Shown here piece by piece: positions 1 through 8,010 of a stretch of DNA of 64,000 bases (position 1 is the first letter of the stretch; each line of letters opens with the position of its first letter). Made by a program: the position numbers and the translations under genes. The notes beneath the pieces are model-generated. The model was given only the letters and a program-made list of their open reading frames with translations, was not told where the DNA came from and did no database searches. Source of the DNA: Paracoccaceae bacterium (GTDB lineage Bacteria > Pseudomonadota > Alphaproteobacteria > Rhodobacterales > Rhodobacteraceae); assembly GCA_021647745.1 (NCBI GenBank), contig JAKIUB010000010.1:16595-80594 (forward strand), read 5' to 3'.

Positions 1-2
1 TT

Positions 3-494
3 TTCAACCTGCGCAAAGCCAAAAACAAGATCGGCGCGCTGGAAGAGGGCGATTTGCGCCCCGAAAATGTCAAACGCATTGCCACCGAATTGAATGTGAC
101 CGAGGCCGAAGTGACCTCGATGAACCGGCGGATGTCGGGCGGCGATGCCTCGCTCAATGCCCAGATCAAAAGCGACGGTGATGGTGCGGCCCAATGGCAG
201 GACTGGCTGGAGGATGAAAACGCCGATCAGGCCTCCGACTATGCCGAAAAAGACGAGTTTGATATCCGCATGTCACTGCTGGCCGAAGCCATGCAGGACC
301 TCAACGAGCGCGAACAGGATATATTGACCAAGCGCCGTCTCTCAGAAGACCCGATGACGCTGGAGCAGCTTTCCAAAGTGTATAAGGTCAGCCGTGAGCG
401 CATCCGGCAGATCGAGGTTCGGGCTTTTGAAAAGCTGCAAGACAAGATGAAAATGCTGGCCGGAAAAATGGGGATGAACGCGCCGGTCGAGTAG
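3..494 (+). CDS. rpoH: RNA polymerase sigma-32 factor, C-terminal part
   Basis: The reading frame is open from base 3, so the gene starts before the window; about 163 C-terminal residues are present. The visible part opens with the FNLRKAK segment, which matches the 'RpoH box' between sigma regions 2 and 3 that marks heat-shock sigma factors. It ends with a region 4.2 helix-turn-helix (EQLSKVYKVSRERIRQIE) that would read the -35 element. Sigma-32 directs RNA polymerase to heat-shock and protein-quality genes. The stop codon lies 2 bp from the stop of the convergent dipeptidase, leaving no room for a separate terminator. Confidence 0.95.
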   Translation, partial: FNLRKAKNKIGALEEGDLRPENVKRIATELNVTEAEVTSMNRRMSGGDASLNAQIKSDGDGAAQWQDWLEDENADQASDYAEKDEFDIRMSLLAEAMQDLNEREQDILTKRRLSEDPMTLEQLSKVYKVSRERIRQIEVRAFEKLQDKMKMLAGKMGMNAPVE

Positions 495-496
495 GT

Positions 497-1678
497 TTAT
501 GGCCGGGTTTCGAGGCGCTGGCGTAGCACCCGGAGCATGTTGTCGCCCATGACTTTGCGGATTGTGGGAACCGGCATCCCCGCATTTACCAGCGCCTGGG
601 TGATGGCCGCCAGCTCGGAGGTATCGAGGCTGGTGGTGACGGAGCCGTCAAAATCCGACCCGAGCGAGACGGCATCTTCCCCCACTACCCGGATCGCGGC
701 TACAATGGAGCTTGCGATGCCGGCAGGGGTGTTGTCACAGGTGACCTCTTCCCAGTAGCCGATACCGATCACTCCGCCGGTGGCGGCGATCTGCTGCATC
801 AGCGCATCGGGCAGGTTTCGCTTGGTATCGCATTGGCTGCGGATACCAGTATGGCTGAGCACGATGGGCATATCGACCATTTCAAGCACATCCTGCACTA
901 CCTGCAATGAAGAATGGGCAATATCAAGCACCAGCCCGCGCGCCTCGACCTGCGCCACCACCTCGCGGCCAAAATCGGTCAACCCTGCATTCGAGGTACC
1001 GTGTAGGGAGCCGCCCAGCTCGTTGTCAAAAAAATGTTGCAGCCCGATGATACGGTAACCGGCGGATTCGAGCCGCAAAAGATTGGTCATTTCCCCTTCC
1101 AGCGGATGCGCACCCTCTATGCCCAGCACCGCGCCCACCACTTTCTCACCCGCCTCGCGCCGCGCCAGCACCTCCTCGAGATCGCGTGCGGTGCGGATGA
1201 CCCTGAGGTCTTGCGGCATGACAAGCTGGACTTCGGCCAACTTTTCGGCTTGATAGAGTGCCCGCTCCACGAGGCTGCCCCATGTGCGTATCGGCCAGAG
1301 CTGGGCGGTGGCAAGCAAGGTGATATTGTCAAAAGTGTCGGCGTCGTTTTGCTGGTAGTTCAGCCCCGCCGGAGACTTGGTGACTGCGGTAAACACCTGC
1401 ACCGCAACATTACCCTCGATCAGGCGCGGGATATCCACTTGCCCGTAGCTGCCGCGCTTGCTCAGATCCCGGTTCCACAGCAGGCTGTCTGCGTGCCAGT
1501 CGGCAATGGTGAGGGAGTTGTGCAGCGCCATGGTTTCCGGGGTGATGGCATAGGGCGGGTGCGGGATAATAGCATTGCGCTGGCGTTCGACATAGCCGGG
1601 TGCAAAGATCAAAAACCCGACAAGCCCTACCAAGGATAGCACAAGCACTACAAGCAGGGTTTTTTTGATCATTTGCAT
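497..1678 (-). CDS. Membrane-anchored dipeptidase, peptidase family M19
   Basis: A 393-residue zinc dipeptidase of the renal dipeptidase (M19) family, which cleaves dipeptides and some D-amino-acid or beta-lactam-like substrates. Residues 4-27 form an uncleaved-looking hydrophobic anchor, so the catalytic domain probably sits in the periplasm. Metal-site motifs are present: DWHAD near residue 60, GIEGAHPLEG, IIGLQHF, the second-metal histidines in DIAHS and VLSHTG, and LGSDFDG near the C-terminus. I start at the ATG before QMIKK, because the longer frame runs into the upstream permease gene. It lies 14 bp downstream of the SLC13 gene on the same strand, so co-transcription is likely. Confidence 0.88.
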   Translation of the reverse strand: MQMIKKTLLVVLVLSLVGLVGFLIFAPGYVERQRNAIIPHPPYAITPETMALHNSLTIADWHADSLLWNRDLSKRGSYGQVDIPRLIEGNVAVQVFTAVTKSPAGLNYQQNDADTFDNITLLATAQLWPIRTWGSLVERALYQAEKLAEVQLVMPQDLRVIRTARDLEEVLARREAGEKVVGAVLGIEGAHPLEGEMTNLLRLESAGYRIIGLQHFFDNELGGSLHGTSNAGLTDFGREVVAQVEARGLVLDIAHSSLQVVQDVLEMVDMPIVLSHTGIRSQCDTKRNLPDALMQQIAATGGVIGIGYWEEVTCDNTPAGIASSIVAAIRVVGEDAVSLGSDFDGSVTTSLDTSELAAITQALVNAGMPVPTIRKVMGDNMLRVLRQRLETRP

Positions 1679-1692
1679 GGGAAAATACCTTT

Positions 1693-3474
1693 TTATAATG
1701 GCCAGAAAAACAGAATCGCCGGTATGCTGACCACCACGACAATAATCTCCAGCGGCAGGCCCATCCGCCAATAATCGCCAAATCTATAGCCGCCAGGACC
1801 AAGGATAAGCGTGTTGTTTTTGTGGCCAATCGGGGTCAAAAACGCACAAGAAGCGGCAACGGCGACCACCATGAGGAACGGATCAGGGTTTACGCCAAGC
1901 GTGGTGGCCATCTGGATGGCGATCGGGGCGGCTACGATGGTGGTGGCGGTGTTGTTGAGCACATCGGACAGGGTCATGGTGACGATCATCAATATGGTCA
2001 AAATCGCCCATGGCGCCATGCCCTCGGTCATAGTGAGCAGCCAGCCGGATATCAACTCGGTGCCGCCCGAGGTTTCAAGCGCCGCGCCAAGCGGGATCAT
2101 CGAGCCAAGCAAGACCACAACCGGCCAGCTGATATGATTGTAAATATCCGAGATTGGCAGGATTTTGGTTAGTACAAAGCCGACCACAACCAGCCCGAGC
2201 GCTACCGGCAGGTAAACCAGCCCGAGGCTGGCCGCCACCACAGCAGCTGCAAACATGCCTATCCCGAGCCAGACCTTCTTTTCCTCGGTTACGGATAGCC
2301 CGCGTTCGGCCAGCGGCAGGGCGCCCAGCCATTCGGTTACCTGGCCGCTTTGCTCGCTTGGCACCAGTAAAAGCAGGATATCGCCAGCGCGCAACTCGGT
2401 CTTTCGAATGTGGCTCTTGATTTTCTGGCCCTGACGGGAGATGCCCATCAGTACGGTATTTTGTCGCCAGCCCAGCCCGATCGCCACGGCGGTCTTGCCG
2501 GCAATACGCGATTCTTCGGTCACCACGACCTCGATCATGCTCAAGCCATGGCCATCGGCGCGCAGGGCCTCCTGCCGTTTTGTTTCAGCAAAATCGAGCG
2601 AAAGCGCGGCGCGAAATTCATCCAGTGCATCGGGGGTGGCCTCAAGCAGAAGAGCGTCATTGGCGGCCAGTTCGGTGCTGCGCGCTGTGCCGTATCGGCG
2701 CTTGCCGTCGCGCACCAGCCCGAGGATGGCGACATCACTTTTATCAGCGGTTTCATAAAACTCCGAAAGCCTTTTGCCGATGTGTTTGGAATCGGCGGGA
2801 ATGGTCAGCTCCGCGATATAGTTTGCGATGTCTTCCAGCGGATCACGGCTAGCTTGCGCGGACTTGTTTTGCGGGATGAGCCGCCAGCCGACCAGCGCGA
2901 CAAATGCAAGGCCGGCAAGGGCGACAACTATCCCGACTGGTGCAAAATCAAACATTGCGAAAGGCGCGCCTAGGCTGTCTTCGCGGATGGTGGCGATGAT
3001 AATATTGGGGGGCGTGCCGATCAGCGTGACCATGCCACCAAGAATGGTGGCAAAGGACAGGGGCATCAATGAAAGGCCCGGCGCGCGCTTGGCTTTGCGC
3101 GCGGTCTGGATATCGACTGGCATCAGCAGCGCCAGCGCCGCGACGTTGTTCATAAAGCCCGAAAGCAGGCCACCGATGGCTCCCATCAGCGCAATATGCG
3201 CTCCGAGAGAGCGCGAAGCATCAACCAGCGTGCGGGTGATAAGAAATACTGCCCCCGAGCGCACCAACCCTGCCGAAACCACAAGAACCAGCGCCACCAC
3301 GATCGTGGCAGGGTGGCCAAAGCCCGAAAAGGCCGCCTTGGTCGGAATGACCCCGGCCACCACCCCGAGCAGGAGCGCAGTAAAGGCTACAAGATCGTAT
3401 CTGAATTTTCCCCAGAGAAGAAATACAAACACCCCGCCAAATAGCGAGAACAGGATGATCTGGTCGGTGGTCAT
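1693..3474 (-). CDS. SLC13-family permease with two RCK_C (TrkA-C) domains
   Basis: A 593-residue inner-membrane transporter of the sodium/dicarboxylate/sulfate (SLC13, DASS-like) family. Hydrophobic helices at about residues 1-200 and 400-593 flank a soluble middle holding two RCK_C-type modules (about 210-290 and 310-385). The NTATT motif near residue 510 and the TPPN motif near residue 155 are the expected substrate/Na+ loop motifs. The substrate cannot be named; sulfate or a di/tricarboxylate are the usual ones for this architecture. The start is the ATG before TTDQIILF, with GGAG upstream; the longer frame extends into the secG terminator. The downstream dipeptidase is probably in the same transcript. 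Confidence 0.85.
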   Translation of the reverse strand: MTTDQIILFSLFGGVFVFLLWGKFRYDLVAFTALLLGVVAGVIPTKAAFSGFGHPATIVVALVLVVSAGLVRSGAVFLITRTLVDASRSLGAHIALMGAIGGLLSGFMNNVAALALLMPVDIQTARKAKRAPGLSLMPLSFATILGGMVTLIGTPPNIIIATIREDSLGAPFAMFDFAPVGIVVALAGLAFVALVGWRLIPQNKSAQASRDPLEDIANYIAELTIPADSKHIGKRLSEFYETADKSDVAILGLVRDGKRRYGTARSTELAANDALLLEATPDALDEFRAALSLDFAETKRQEALRADGHGLSMIEVVVTEESRIAGKTAVAIGLGWRQNTVLMGISRQGQKIKSHIRKTELRAGDILLLLVPSEQSGQVTEWLGALPLAERGLSVTEEKKVWLGIGMFAAAVVAASLGLVYLPVALGLVVVGFVLTKILPISDIYNHISWPVVVLLGSMIPLGAALETSGGTELISGWLLTMTEGMAPWAILTILMIVTMTLSDVLNNTATTIVAAPIAIQMATTLGVNPDPFLMVVAVAASCAFLTPIGHKNNTLILGPGGYRFGDYWRMGLPLEIIVVVVSIPAILFFWPL

Positions 3475-3554
3475 GGAGGCTCCATTTTGTTTTGGCCATC
3501 CAAAAGGAATTGGCAGAAAAATGCAATGGGGGGTTGTTTGGTATTTTTGGGTAG

Positions 3555-3583
3555 AAAAAAGCGGCGCCTCAAGAGGCACCGCT
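3555..3583 (-). terminator. Rho-independent terminator of secG
   Basis: On the minus strand an 11-bp stem (AGCGG-T-GCCTC with GAGGC-G-CCGCT, one mismatch) with a very short loop is followed by six T. It lies 40 bp past the secG stop and before the SLC13 start, so it separates the two transcripts. Confidence 0.85.
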
Positions 3584-3624
3584 AATATGAAAATAGCAAG
3601 GGCGCCTTGGTGGCGCGCGCGGGA

Positions 3625-4038
3625 CTAGTTGGATGCGGGCGGGGTTGCCGGCGCATTATTGGTTGCCTCCGGTGTGGCTGGCGCATCGGTGCTTGGTGTG
3701 ACGGCATTGCCCAAATCAGGAATCAAGATGGTATTAGGGTCGATTTGCGGCGCGCTTTCGAACGGTGCTGCTATCTCGCCGGCGCCAAGGTTCAACACGG
3801 AGTCACCTGCGGCGTTGTTGGCCGCGATAATAGTAAGGCTGAGAGAGGTAATAATAAAGCCGATGGCAAGGACCCAGGTGACCTTGGAAAGCGCGGTTGC
3901 GACCGAACGCCCGCTCATGGCACCACCGCCACCGCCACCGCCCATACCAAGCCCGCCGCCTTCCGAGCGCTGGAGTAACACAACCCCGATCAGGCCCAGA
4001 GCCAGAAGCAGGTGGATGGTGAGAACGATATTTTCCAT
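3625..4038 (-). CDS. secG: Preprotein translocase subunit SecG
   Basis: A 137-residue accessory subunit of the SecYEG channel in the inner membrane. It has the two expected transmembrane helices (about residues 2-20 and 52-74) joined by a cytoplasmic loop with LLQRSEGGGLGM and a run of glycines typical of SecG. The C-terminal tail of about 55 residues is rich in Pro, Ala and Thr and looks disordered; alphaproteobacterial SecG proteins often carry such a tail. The gene ends before a strong terminator and is preceded by its own gap of 75 bp from the next gene, so it may be monocistronic. Confidence 0.93.
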   Translation of the reverse strand: MENIVLTIHLLLALGLIGVVLLQRSEGGGLGMGGGGGGGAMSGRSVATALSKVTWVLAIGFIITSLSLTIIAANNAAGDSVLNLGAGEIAAPFESAPQIDPNTILIPDLGNAVTPSTDAPATPEATNNAPATPPASN

Positions 4039-4113
4039 ATTTCGGTCTTTCGAACTTTAAGAGATCGTGGCTGTCTAACGCTTAAAATGGGGGTTGTCGA
4101 TTCCTAATCAAGC

Positions 4114-4533
4114 CTAGGAAGAGATATCGAGATCATCATCGCCGTCGCGTGTGTCAAACTGGCCGGATATCCGCCGCCGGATAATACTCCAGCTCAGGCC
4201 AATGCCAAGCACGAGGGAGAGAGCGATCAGGCCGATCCATGTCATGGCGGTGGCGCTCGCGGGGTCGAGCAGGCCTTTGTCATAAAGCACCCAGAGCAGC
4301 ACCCCGATAACAGAGAGGATCATGGCGATGCCGATTTTACCGATGGATTTTAGCGTGGCGCGGATAAATATCGCGTAGGCGACAAACAGGATTAGCCCAA
4401 GCAGGATAACCACCGAGAGATTGCTGGCGGTATTGTCTATAGCCCAGCGCACATAGTTGAGGCTGGTCGGGTTGTAAGTGATGAAAACCAGAATGAGGGC
4501 AGCGGCCCAGCGGATCAGCATTTGTTTCAGCAT
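4114..4533 (-). CDS. Small integral membrane protein, DUF6524-like
   Basis: A 139-residue protein with four predicted transmembrane helices (about residues 6-24, 38-58, 68-86 and 98-118), a charged Arg-rich turn (IIRRRISG) and an acidic C-terminal tail (DGDDDLDISS). I match it from memory to DUF6524, a family of unknown function. No catalytic motif is visible. It is followed 75 bp later by secG on the same strand. A function cannot be given. Confidence 0.75.
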   Translation of the reverse strand: MLKQMLIRWAAALILVFITYNPTSLNYVRWAIDNTASNLSVVILLGLILFVAYAIFIRATLKSIGKIGIAMILSVIGVLLWVLYDKGLLDPASATAMTWIGLIALSLVLGIGLSWSIIRRRISGQFDTRDGDDDLDISS

Positions 4534-4708
4534 TTTGGCCCTCGTTTTGGTTGAATACTATAAATCGGGGTTTTTGAGCAAAATATCAAGTGGAAGCGGA
4601 AGTTTGCCGGTCTTGGCGAAAGCCTGGGTAAATAGAGCTGCTGTTTTTGCCAATTTACACACACTTTCGGGTGGCTTTGTCTGGTGCGGAGCAATGCGCT
4701 TGAGAAAA

Positions 4709-4742
4709 TGAAAAACGCACCCCGGCAGGGCGGGATGCGTTG
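4709..4742 (-). terminator. Rho-independent terminator downstream of ilvC
   Basis: On the minus strand AACGCA-t-CCCG pairs with CGGG-g-TGCGTT across a short loop and runs into TTTTC. It lies about 75 bp past the ilvC stop. The remaining 4534-4813 holds another GC-rich hairpin (GGGGG/CCCCC near 4750-4765) but no gene that I can support. Confidence 0.75.
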
Positions 4743-4813
4743 AAAGGGGGCGGGGGGTTCACCCCCTCTTGGCTATGCCAATTCACCCCTGGAGTATTTA
4801 GGCAAAAAAGAAG

Positions 4814-5836
4814 CTAATTTTTTTCTTTATCTACCATTTTACCAGCCGAAATCCATGGCATCATGGCGCGCAGGGTTTTGCCGACTTTCTCGATCTGGTG
4901 CTCGTCGTTGATGCGGCGGGTGGCTTTGAAGCTGGGCTGGCCAACGGCGTTTTCCAGCATGAAGTCGCGCACGAAGTTGCCGTTCTGGATGTCCGTCAGC
5001 ACGTCTTTCATGCGCTTTTTGGTTTCCTCGTAAGGCAGGATGCGCGGGCCGGAGACATATTCGCCATATTCCGCTGTGTTGGAGATCGAGTAGTTCATAT
5101 TCGCAATGCCGCCTTCATAGATCAGGTCAACAATAAGCTTCACTTCGTGCAGGCACTCGAAATAGGCCATTTCCGGCTCATAGCCCGCCTCGACAAGGGT
5201 TTCAAAACCCATGCGGATCAGCTCTACAAGCCCGCCGCACAATACGGCTTGCTCGCCGAACAGGTCGGTTTCGCACTCTTGGCGGAAGTTGGTCTCAATA
5301 ATGCCCGAGCGACCGCCACCGATGGCGGAGCAATAGGAAAGTCCAATTTCCATGGCTTTGCCCGAGGCGTCGGTGTCAACAGCAACCAAGCACGGCACAC
5401 CGCCGCCTTTGGTGAACTCGCCGCGCACGGTGTGGCCGGGGCCTTTGGGGGCCATCATGATGATGTCGACACCGGCTTTAGGCGTGATTAGATCAAAGTG
5501 GATGTTCAGGCCATGGGCAAAAGCCATGGCCGCGCCCTCGCGGATGTTGTCCTTGACGTATTTGTTATAGGTCTCGGCTTGCAGCTCGTCGGGCATGGTA
5601 AACATGATCAGATCACACCAGGCGGCGGCCTCGGCAATGCCCATGGTTTTCAGGCCTTCGCCTTCGGCCTTGGCTTTGGAAGGCGAGCCATCGCGCAAGG
5701 CGACAACAACGTTTTTGGCGCCGCTATCGCGCAGGTTCAGCGCATGGGCGTGGCCTTGGGAGCCATAGCCAAGAATGGCTACTTTCATGTCTTTGATCAG
5801 GTTGATGTCGCAATCACGGTCATAATATACGCGCAT
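4814..5836 (-). CDS. ilvC: Ketol-acid reductoisomerase
   Basis: A 340-residue class I (short-form) acetohydroxyacid isomeroreductase, the second step of valine, leucine and isoleucine synthesis, using NADPH and Mg2+. The N-terminal dinucleotide fold is seen as GYGSQGHAHALNLRDSG near residue 25, with SPSKAKAEGEG following. The metal-site acidic residues fall in the helical C-terminal domain (DLFGEQAVLCGG, and YFECLHEVKLIVDL). The start is the ATG of MRVYYDRD with GAGGG upstream; the frame stays open another 170 codons upstream, but that stretch crosses the divergent lrp gene and is not coding. Two inverted repeats upstream and the divergent Lrp genes suggest Lrp-type control. Confidence 0.96.
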   Translation of the reverse strand: MRVYYDRDCDINLIKDMKVAILGYGSQGHAHALNLRDSGAKNVVVALRDGSPSKAKAEGEGLKTMGIAEAAAWCDLIMFTMPDELQAETYNKYVKDNIREGAAMAFAHGLNIHFDLITPKAGVDIIMMAPKGPGHTVRGEFTKGGGVPCLVAVDTDASGKAMEIGLSYCSAIGGGRSGIIETNFRQECETDLFGEQAVLCGGLVELIRMGFETLVEAGYEPEMAYFECLHEVKLIVDLIYEGGIANMNYSISNTAEYGEYVSGPRILPYEETKKRMKDVLTDIQNGNFVRDFMLENAVGQPSFKATRRINDEHQIEKVGKTLRAMMPWISAGKMVDKEKN

Positions 5837-5887
5837 GGTTTTTCCCTCGTTGGTTTGAATTGAGAGCAGCATAGTGGAGTTTTGCAA

Positions 5888-5934
5888 AAATACCTTTTGA
5901 TAATTGGTATTTATGCTGATATTACGAGTAATAT
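5888..5934. promoter_or_regulatory. Two inverted repeats between ilvC and the lrp pair
   Basis: The 129-bp divergent gap contains AAATACC-N11-GGTATTT (5888-5912) and ATATTAC-GA-GTAATAT (5919-5934), both with perfect 7-bp arms. AT-rich palindromes next to an Lrp/AsnC gene are usual binding sites for that regulator, so these are likely operators controlling ilvC, the lrp genes or both. Confidence 0.6.
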
Positions 5935-5965
5935 ATGCGCAAGATACTAAAATAATGGAATATTT

Positions 5966-6424
5966 ATGCAAGTAGACGATATTGATCGCCGGATATTGCG
6001 CCATCTGCAAGAGGATGGCAGCCAAACCATGGGAGAGCTGGCGGTAAAGGCCGGGCTGAGCAGCGGGGCCTGTTGGCGGCGGGTGGAAAAGCTGGAGACA
6101 TCCGGTGTGATCATCGGGCGTGAAGTGGTGCTGGACTACCGCGCCATGGGTTATGCGGTGGAAGTGTTTTTGCGCATCACGCTTGATAAAACCCAAGGCA
6201 ATGCCTTTGACGAATTTACCAGTGCTGCACGCAAGATACCCGAGGTCGGCGGCATTCAGACCTTGCTCGGGCGGGTGGATATCCGCATGGATGTGCGGGC
6301 GCGGGATCTGGCGCATTATCAGGAGATATACAAGGAGCGTATTCTGGCGCTGCCGCATATTGCCGATGTCGAGGCGTTGATGCTGATTTCAGAGGTGAAA
6401 AACACCGAGGCATTGCCGCTATGA
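5966..6424 (+). CDS. Lrp/AsnC-family transcriptional regulator (first of tandem pair)
   Basis: A 152-residue regulator. Residues about 4-60 form the winged helix-turn-helix (DIDRRILRHLQEDG through SGACWRRVEKLETSGVI); residues about 72-145 form the RAM ligand-binding alpha/beta domain that binds amino acids and drives oligomer assembly. It is divergent from ilvC, with two palindromes in the gap, so branched-chain amino acid control is the natural guess. Its stop overlaps the start of a second Lrp gene by 4 bp (ATGA), so the two are translated together. Confidence 0.9.
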   Translation: MQVDDIDRRILRHLQEDGSQTMGELAVKAGLSSGACWRRVEKLETSGVIIGREVVLDYRAMGYAVEVFLRITLDKTQGNAFDEFTSAARKIPEVGGIQTLLGRVDIRMDVRARDLAHYQEIYKERILALPHIADVEALMLISEVKNTEALPL

Positions 6425-6861
6425 TCGAGCTTGATGAAAAAGACCGCGCGATATTGCAGGCGCTTAAGGATGATGGCGGGCTAAACGCCGGCGAGGTTGG
6501 CAAAATGGTGGGCCTCACGCAACCAGCCGCGTGGCGGCGGATCAAGCGGCTGGAAGATGGCGGAGTGATTTTGGGCCGCCGGGTGCGGCTCAACCGGGTG
6601 GCGCTTGGCTTTGGTGTGGTGGTTTATCTCGGGGTCAAGCTGGCTGCCAAGGGCCGGGTCAGCCTTGAGGATTTTGAACGTGCGGTGTGTGCCATTCCCG
6701 AGGTGCAACTGGTGCAGCATGTGCTTGGGATATATGATTATCGGCTCAAGGTGGTGGCGCGGGATCTGTCTGATTTCGAGCGGATATTACGACGGCGGAT
6801 CATGACACTACCCGGTGCCGGTGAAGTCGAGAGCAACGTTATGCTTTCGGAGGTGGATTAG
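6421..6861 (+). CDS. Lrp/AsnC-family transcriptional regulator (second of tandem pair)
   Basis: A 146-residue Lrp-family protein: helix-turn-helix at about residues 4-58 (ELDEKDRAILQALKDDGG, QPAAWRRIKRLEDGG) and RAM domain after it. It is clearly homologous to the preceding gene but much diverged, so it is an old duplication or a heteromeric partner. The start is fixed by the ATGA overlap with the upstream stop. Translational coupling suggests matched amounts and possibly mixed oligomers. Confidence 0.9.
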   Translation: MIELDEKDRAILQALKDDGGLNAGEVGKMVGLTQPAAWRRIKRLEDGGVILGRRVRLNRVALGFGVVVYLGVKLAAKGRVSLEDFERAVCAIPEVQLVQHVLGIYDYRLKVVARDLSDFERILRRRIMTLPGAGEVESNVMLSEVD

Positions 6862-6906
6862 CGATAGCCGCGCGCTGCACTGAAATGGTGGCGTTTGTGG
6901 CCAGTG

Positions 6907-7863
6907 CTAGATTGACACGACAACCTTTCCGGTGGATTGGCGCTTTTTAAGCAAGGCGAGGGCTTCGTTGGCCTGTTTCAGTGGTAATATATGGCTGATA
7001 TGGGGTTTGAGGCTACCGGTGGCGTGGATTTCAAACAATGCCTTGAAGCTGTCGGTAAGTTTTTGCGGGGCAAAAACCGTGTAGCCGCCCCAATAATATC
7101 CGATAACGGTGATGTTTTTGACCAACAGAATGTTGGCCGGAATTTGCGGAATGTCACCAGAGGCAAACCCGAGAGGTAAAATCCTTGCCAGGGGATTACA
7201 GGCCCGCAGGGCGGCTTTAAACTGTGCGCCGCCCACCGGATCATAAACCACATCCGCGCCGCCAAGGGATTTCACGGCCGTGCGGATATCGTCGGTTTCG
7301 GAGTTGATCAGGTGGTCCGCACCTGCGTTTTTGCAGATTGCCAGCTTTTCGGCCGAGCGCGCCACCGCGATCACCTTTGCCCCCATTAGCTTGCCAAGCT
7401 CTACCGCAGTCAGGCCAATCCCGCCCGATGCGCCCAGCACCAGCAGGGTTTCGCCCGCCTTCAGCGCGGCGCGCTCAAGCGCCAGATGGCTGGTGCCATA
7501 AGCCACCAGAAAGGCCGCGACCTCTTCATTGCTCAGGCTGTTTGGCACCTCCACACAGCGATCTGCTGCGATGCAGGTGTATTCGGCCAATCCGCCGCTG
7601 CCGCCATAGGCGCCGATGCGGGTGCCTATGGCCGGCGCACTCACCCCTTCGCCAAGCGCCTCTACGGTGGCGCATATTTCCATACCCGGAGTGAAGGGCG
7701 GCTCGAATTTTTCCTGATATGTGCCCTCTACAATCAGCGTATCGCCAAAGTTTATACCGCAGGCATGCACTCGCACTAAAACCTCGCCCTTGGCGGGGGT
7801 TGGGCGGGTGGTTTCAACCAGTTCCATTGGTTGGCCCAGTGTGAGTATTTGCATGGCTTTCAT
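6907..7863 (-). CDS. NADPH:quinone oxidoreductase-like protein (MDR family, zinc-free)
   Basis: A 318-residue medium-chain dehydrogenase/reductase of the quinone reductase type. It has an N-terminal GroES-like domain (GEVLVRVHACGINFGDTLI) and a Rossmann domain with LVLGASGGIGLTAVELGK; the catalytic zinc ligands of alcohol dehydrogenases are absent. Such enzymes reduce quinones or other conjugated carbonyls with NADPH; the real substrate is not evident. The start is the ATG of MKAMQIL, with GGAGAG upstream. It is divergent from typA. Confidence 0.85.
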   Translation of the reverse strand: MKAMQILTLGQPMELVETTRPTPAKGEVLVRVHACGINFGDTLIVEGTYQEKFEPPFTPGMEICATVEALGEGVSAPAIGTRIGAYGGSGGLAEYTCIAADRCVEVPNSLSNEEVAAFLVAYGTSHLALERAALKAGETLLVLGASGGIGLTAVELGKLMGAKVIAVARSAEKLAICKNAGADHLINSETDDIRTAVKSLGGADVVYDPVGGAQFKAALRACNPLARILPLGFASGDIPQIPANILLVKNITVIGYYWGGYTVFAPQKLTDSFKALFEIHATGSLKPHISHILPLKQANEALALLKKRQSTGKVVVSI

Positions 7864-8010
7864 GGTATGCTCTCCTATCTTTGCCTCGAATTGACGCGGC
7901 GCAGTAATAAAAGGCAAGCCAATACTTGCCAAGGGCCGCTATATTTTGTATGGGAGCGGAGAACGGGGAGAGCTACAGGCTCGCCCCGCATTTTTTTTGA
8001 AAAGGCCGGA

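Noticed and set aside
1034..1639. 201-codon plus-strand frame opposite the dipeptidase
   Set aside because: Antisense to the metal-site motifs of the M19 peptidase, without start signals.
5837..6358. N-terminal extension of ilvC by about 170 codons
   Set aside because: It crosses the promoter region and the first Lrp gene in antisense; the family N-terminus and ribosome site lie at 5836.
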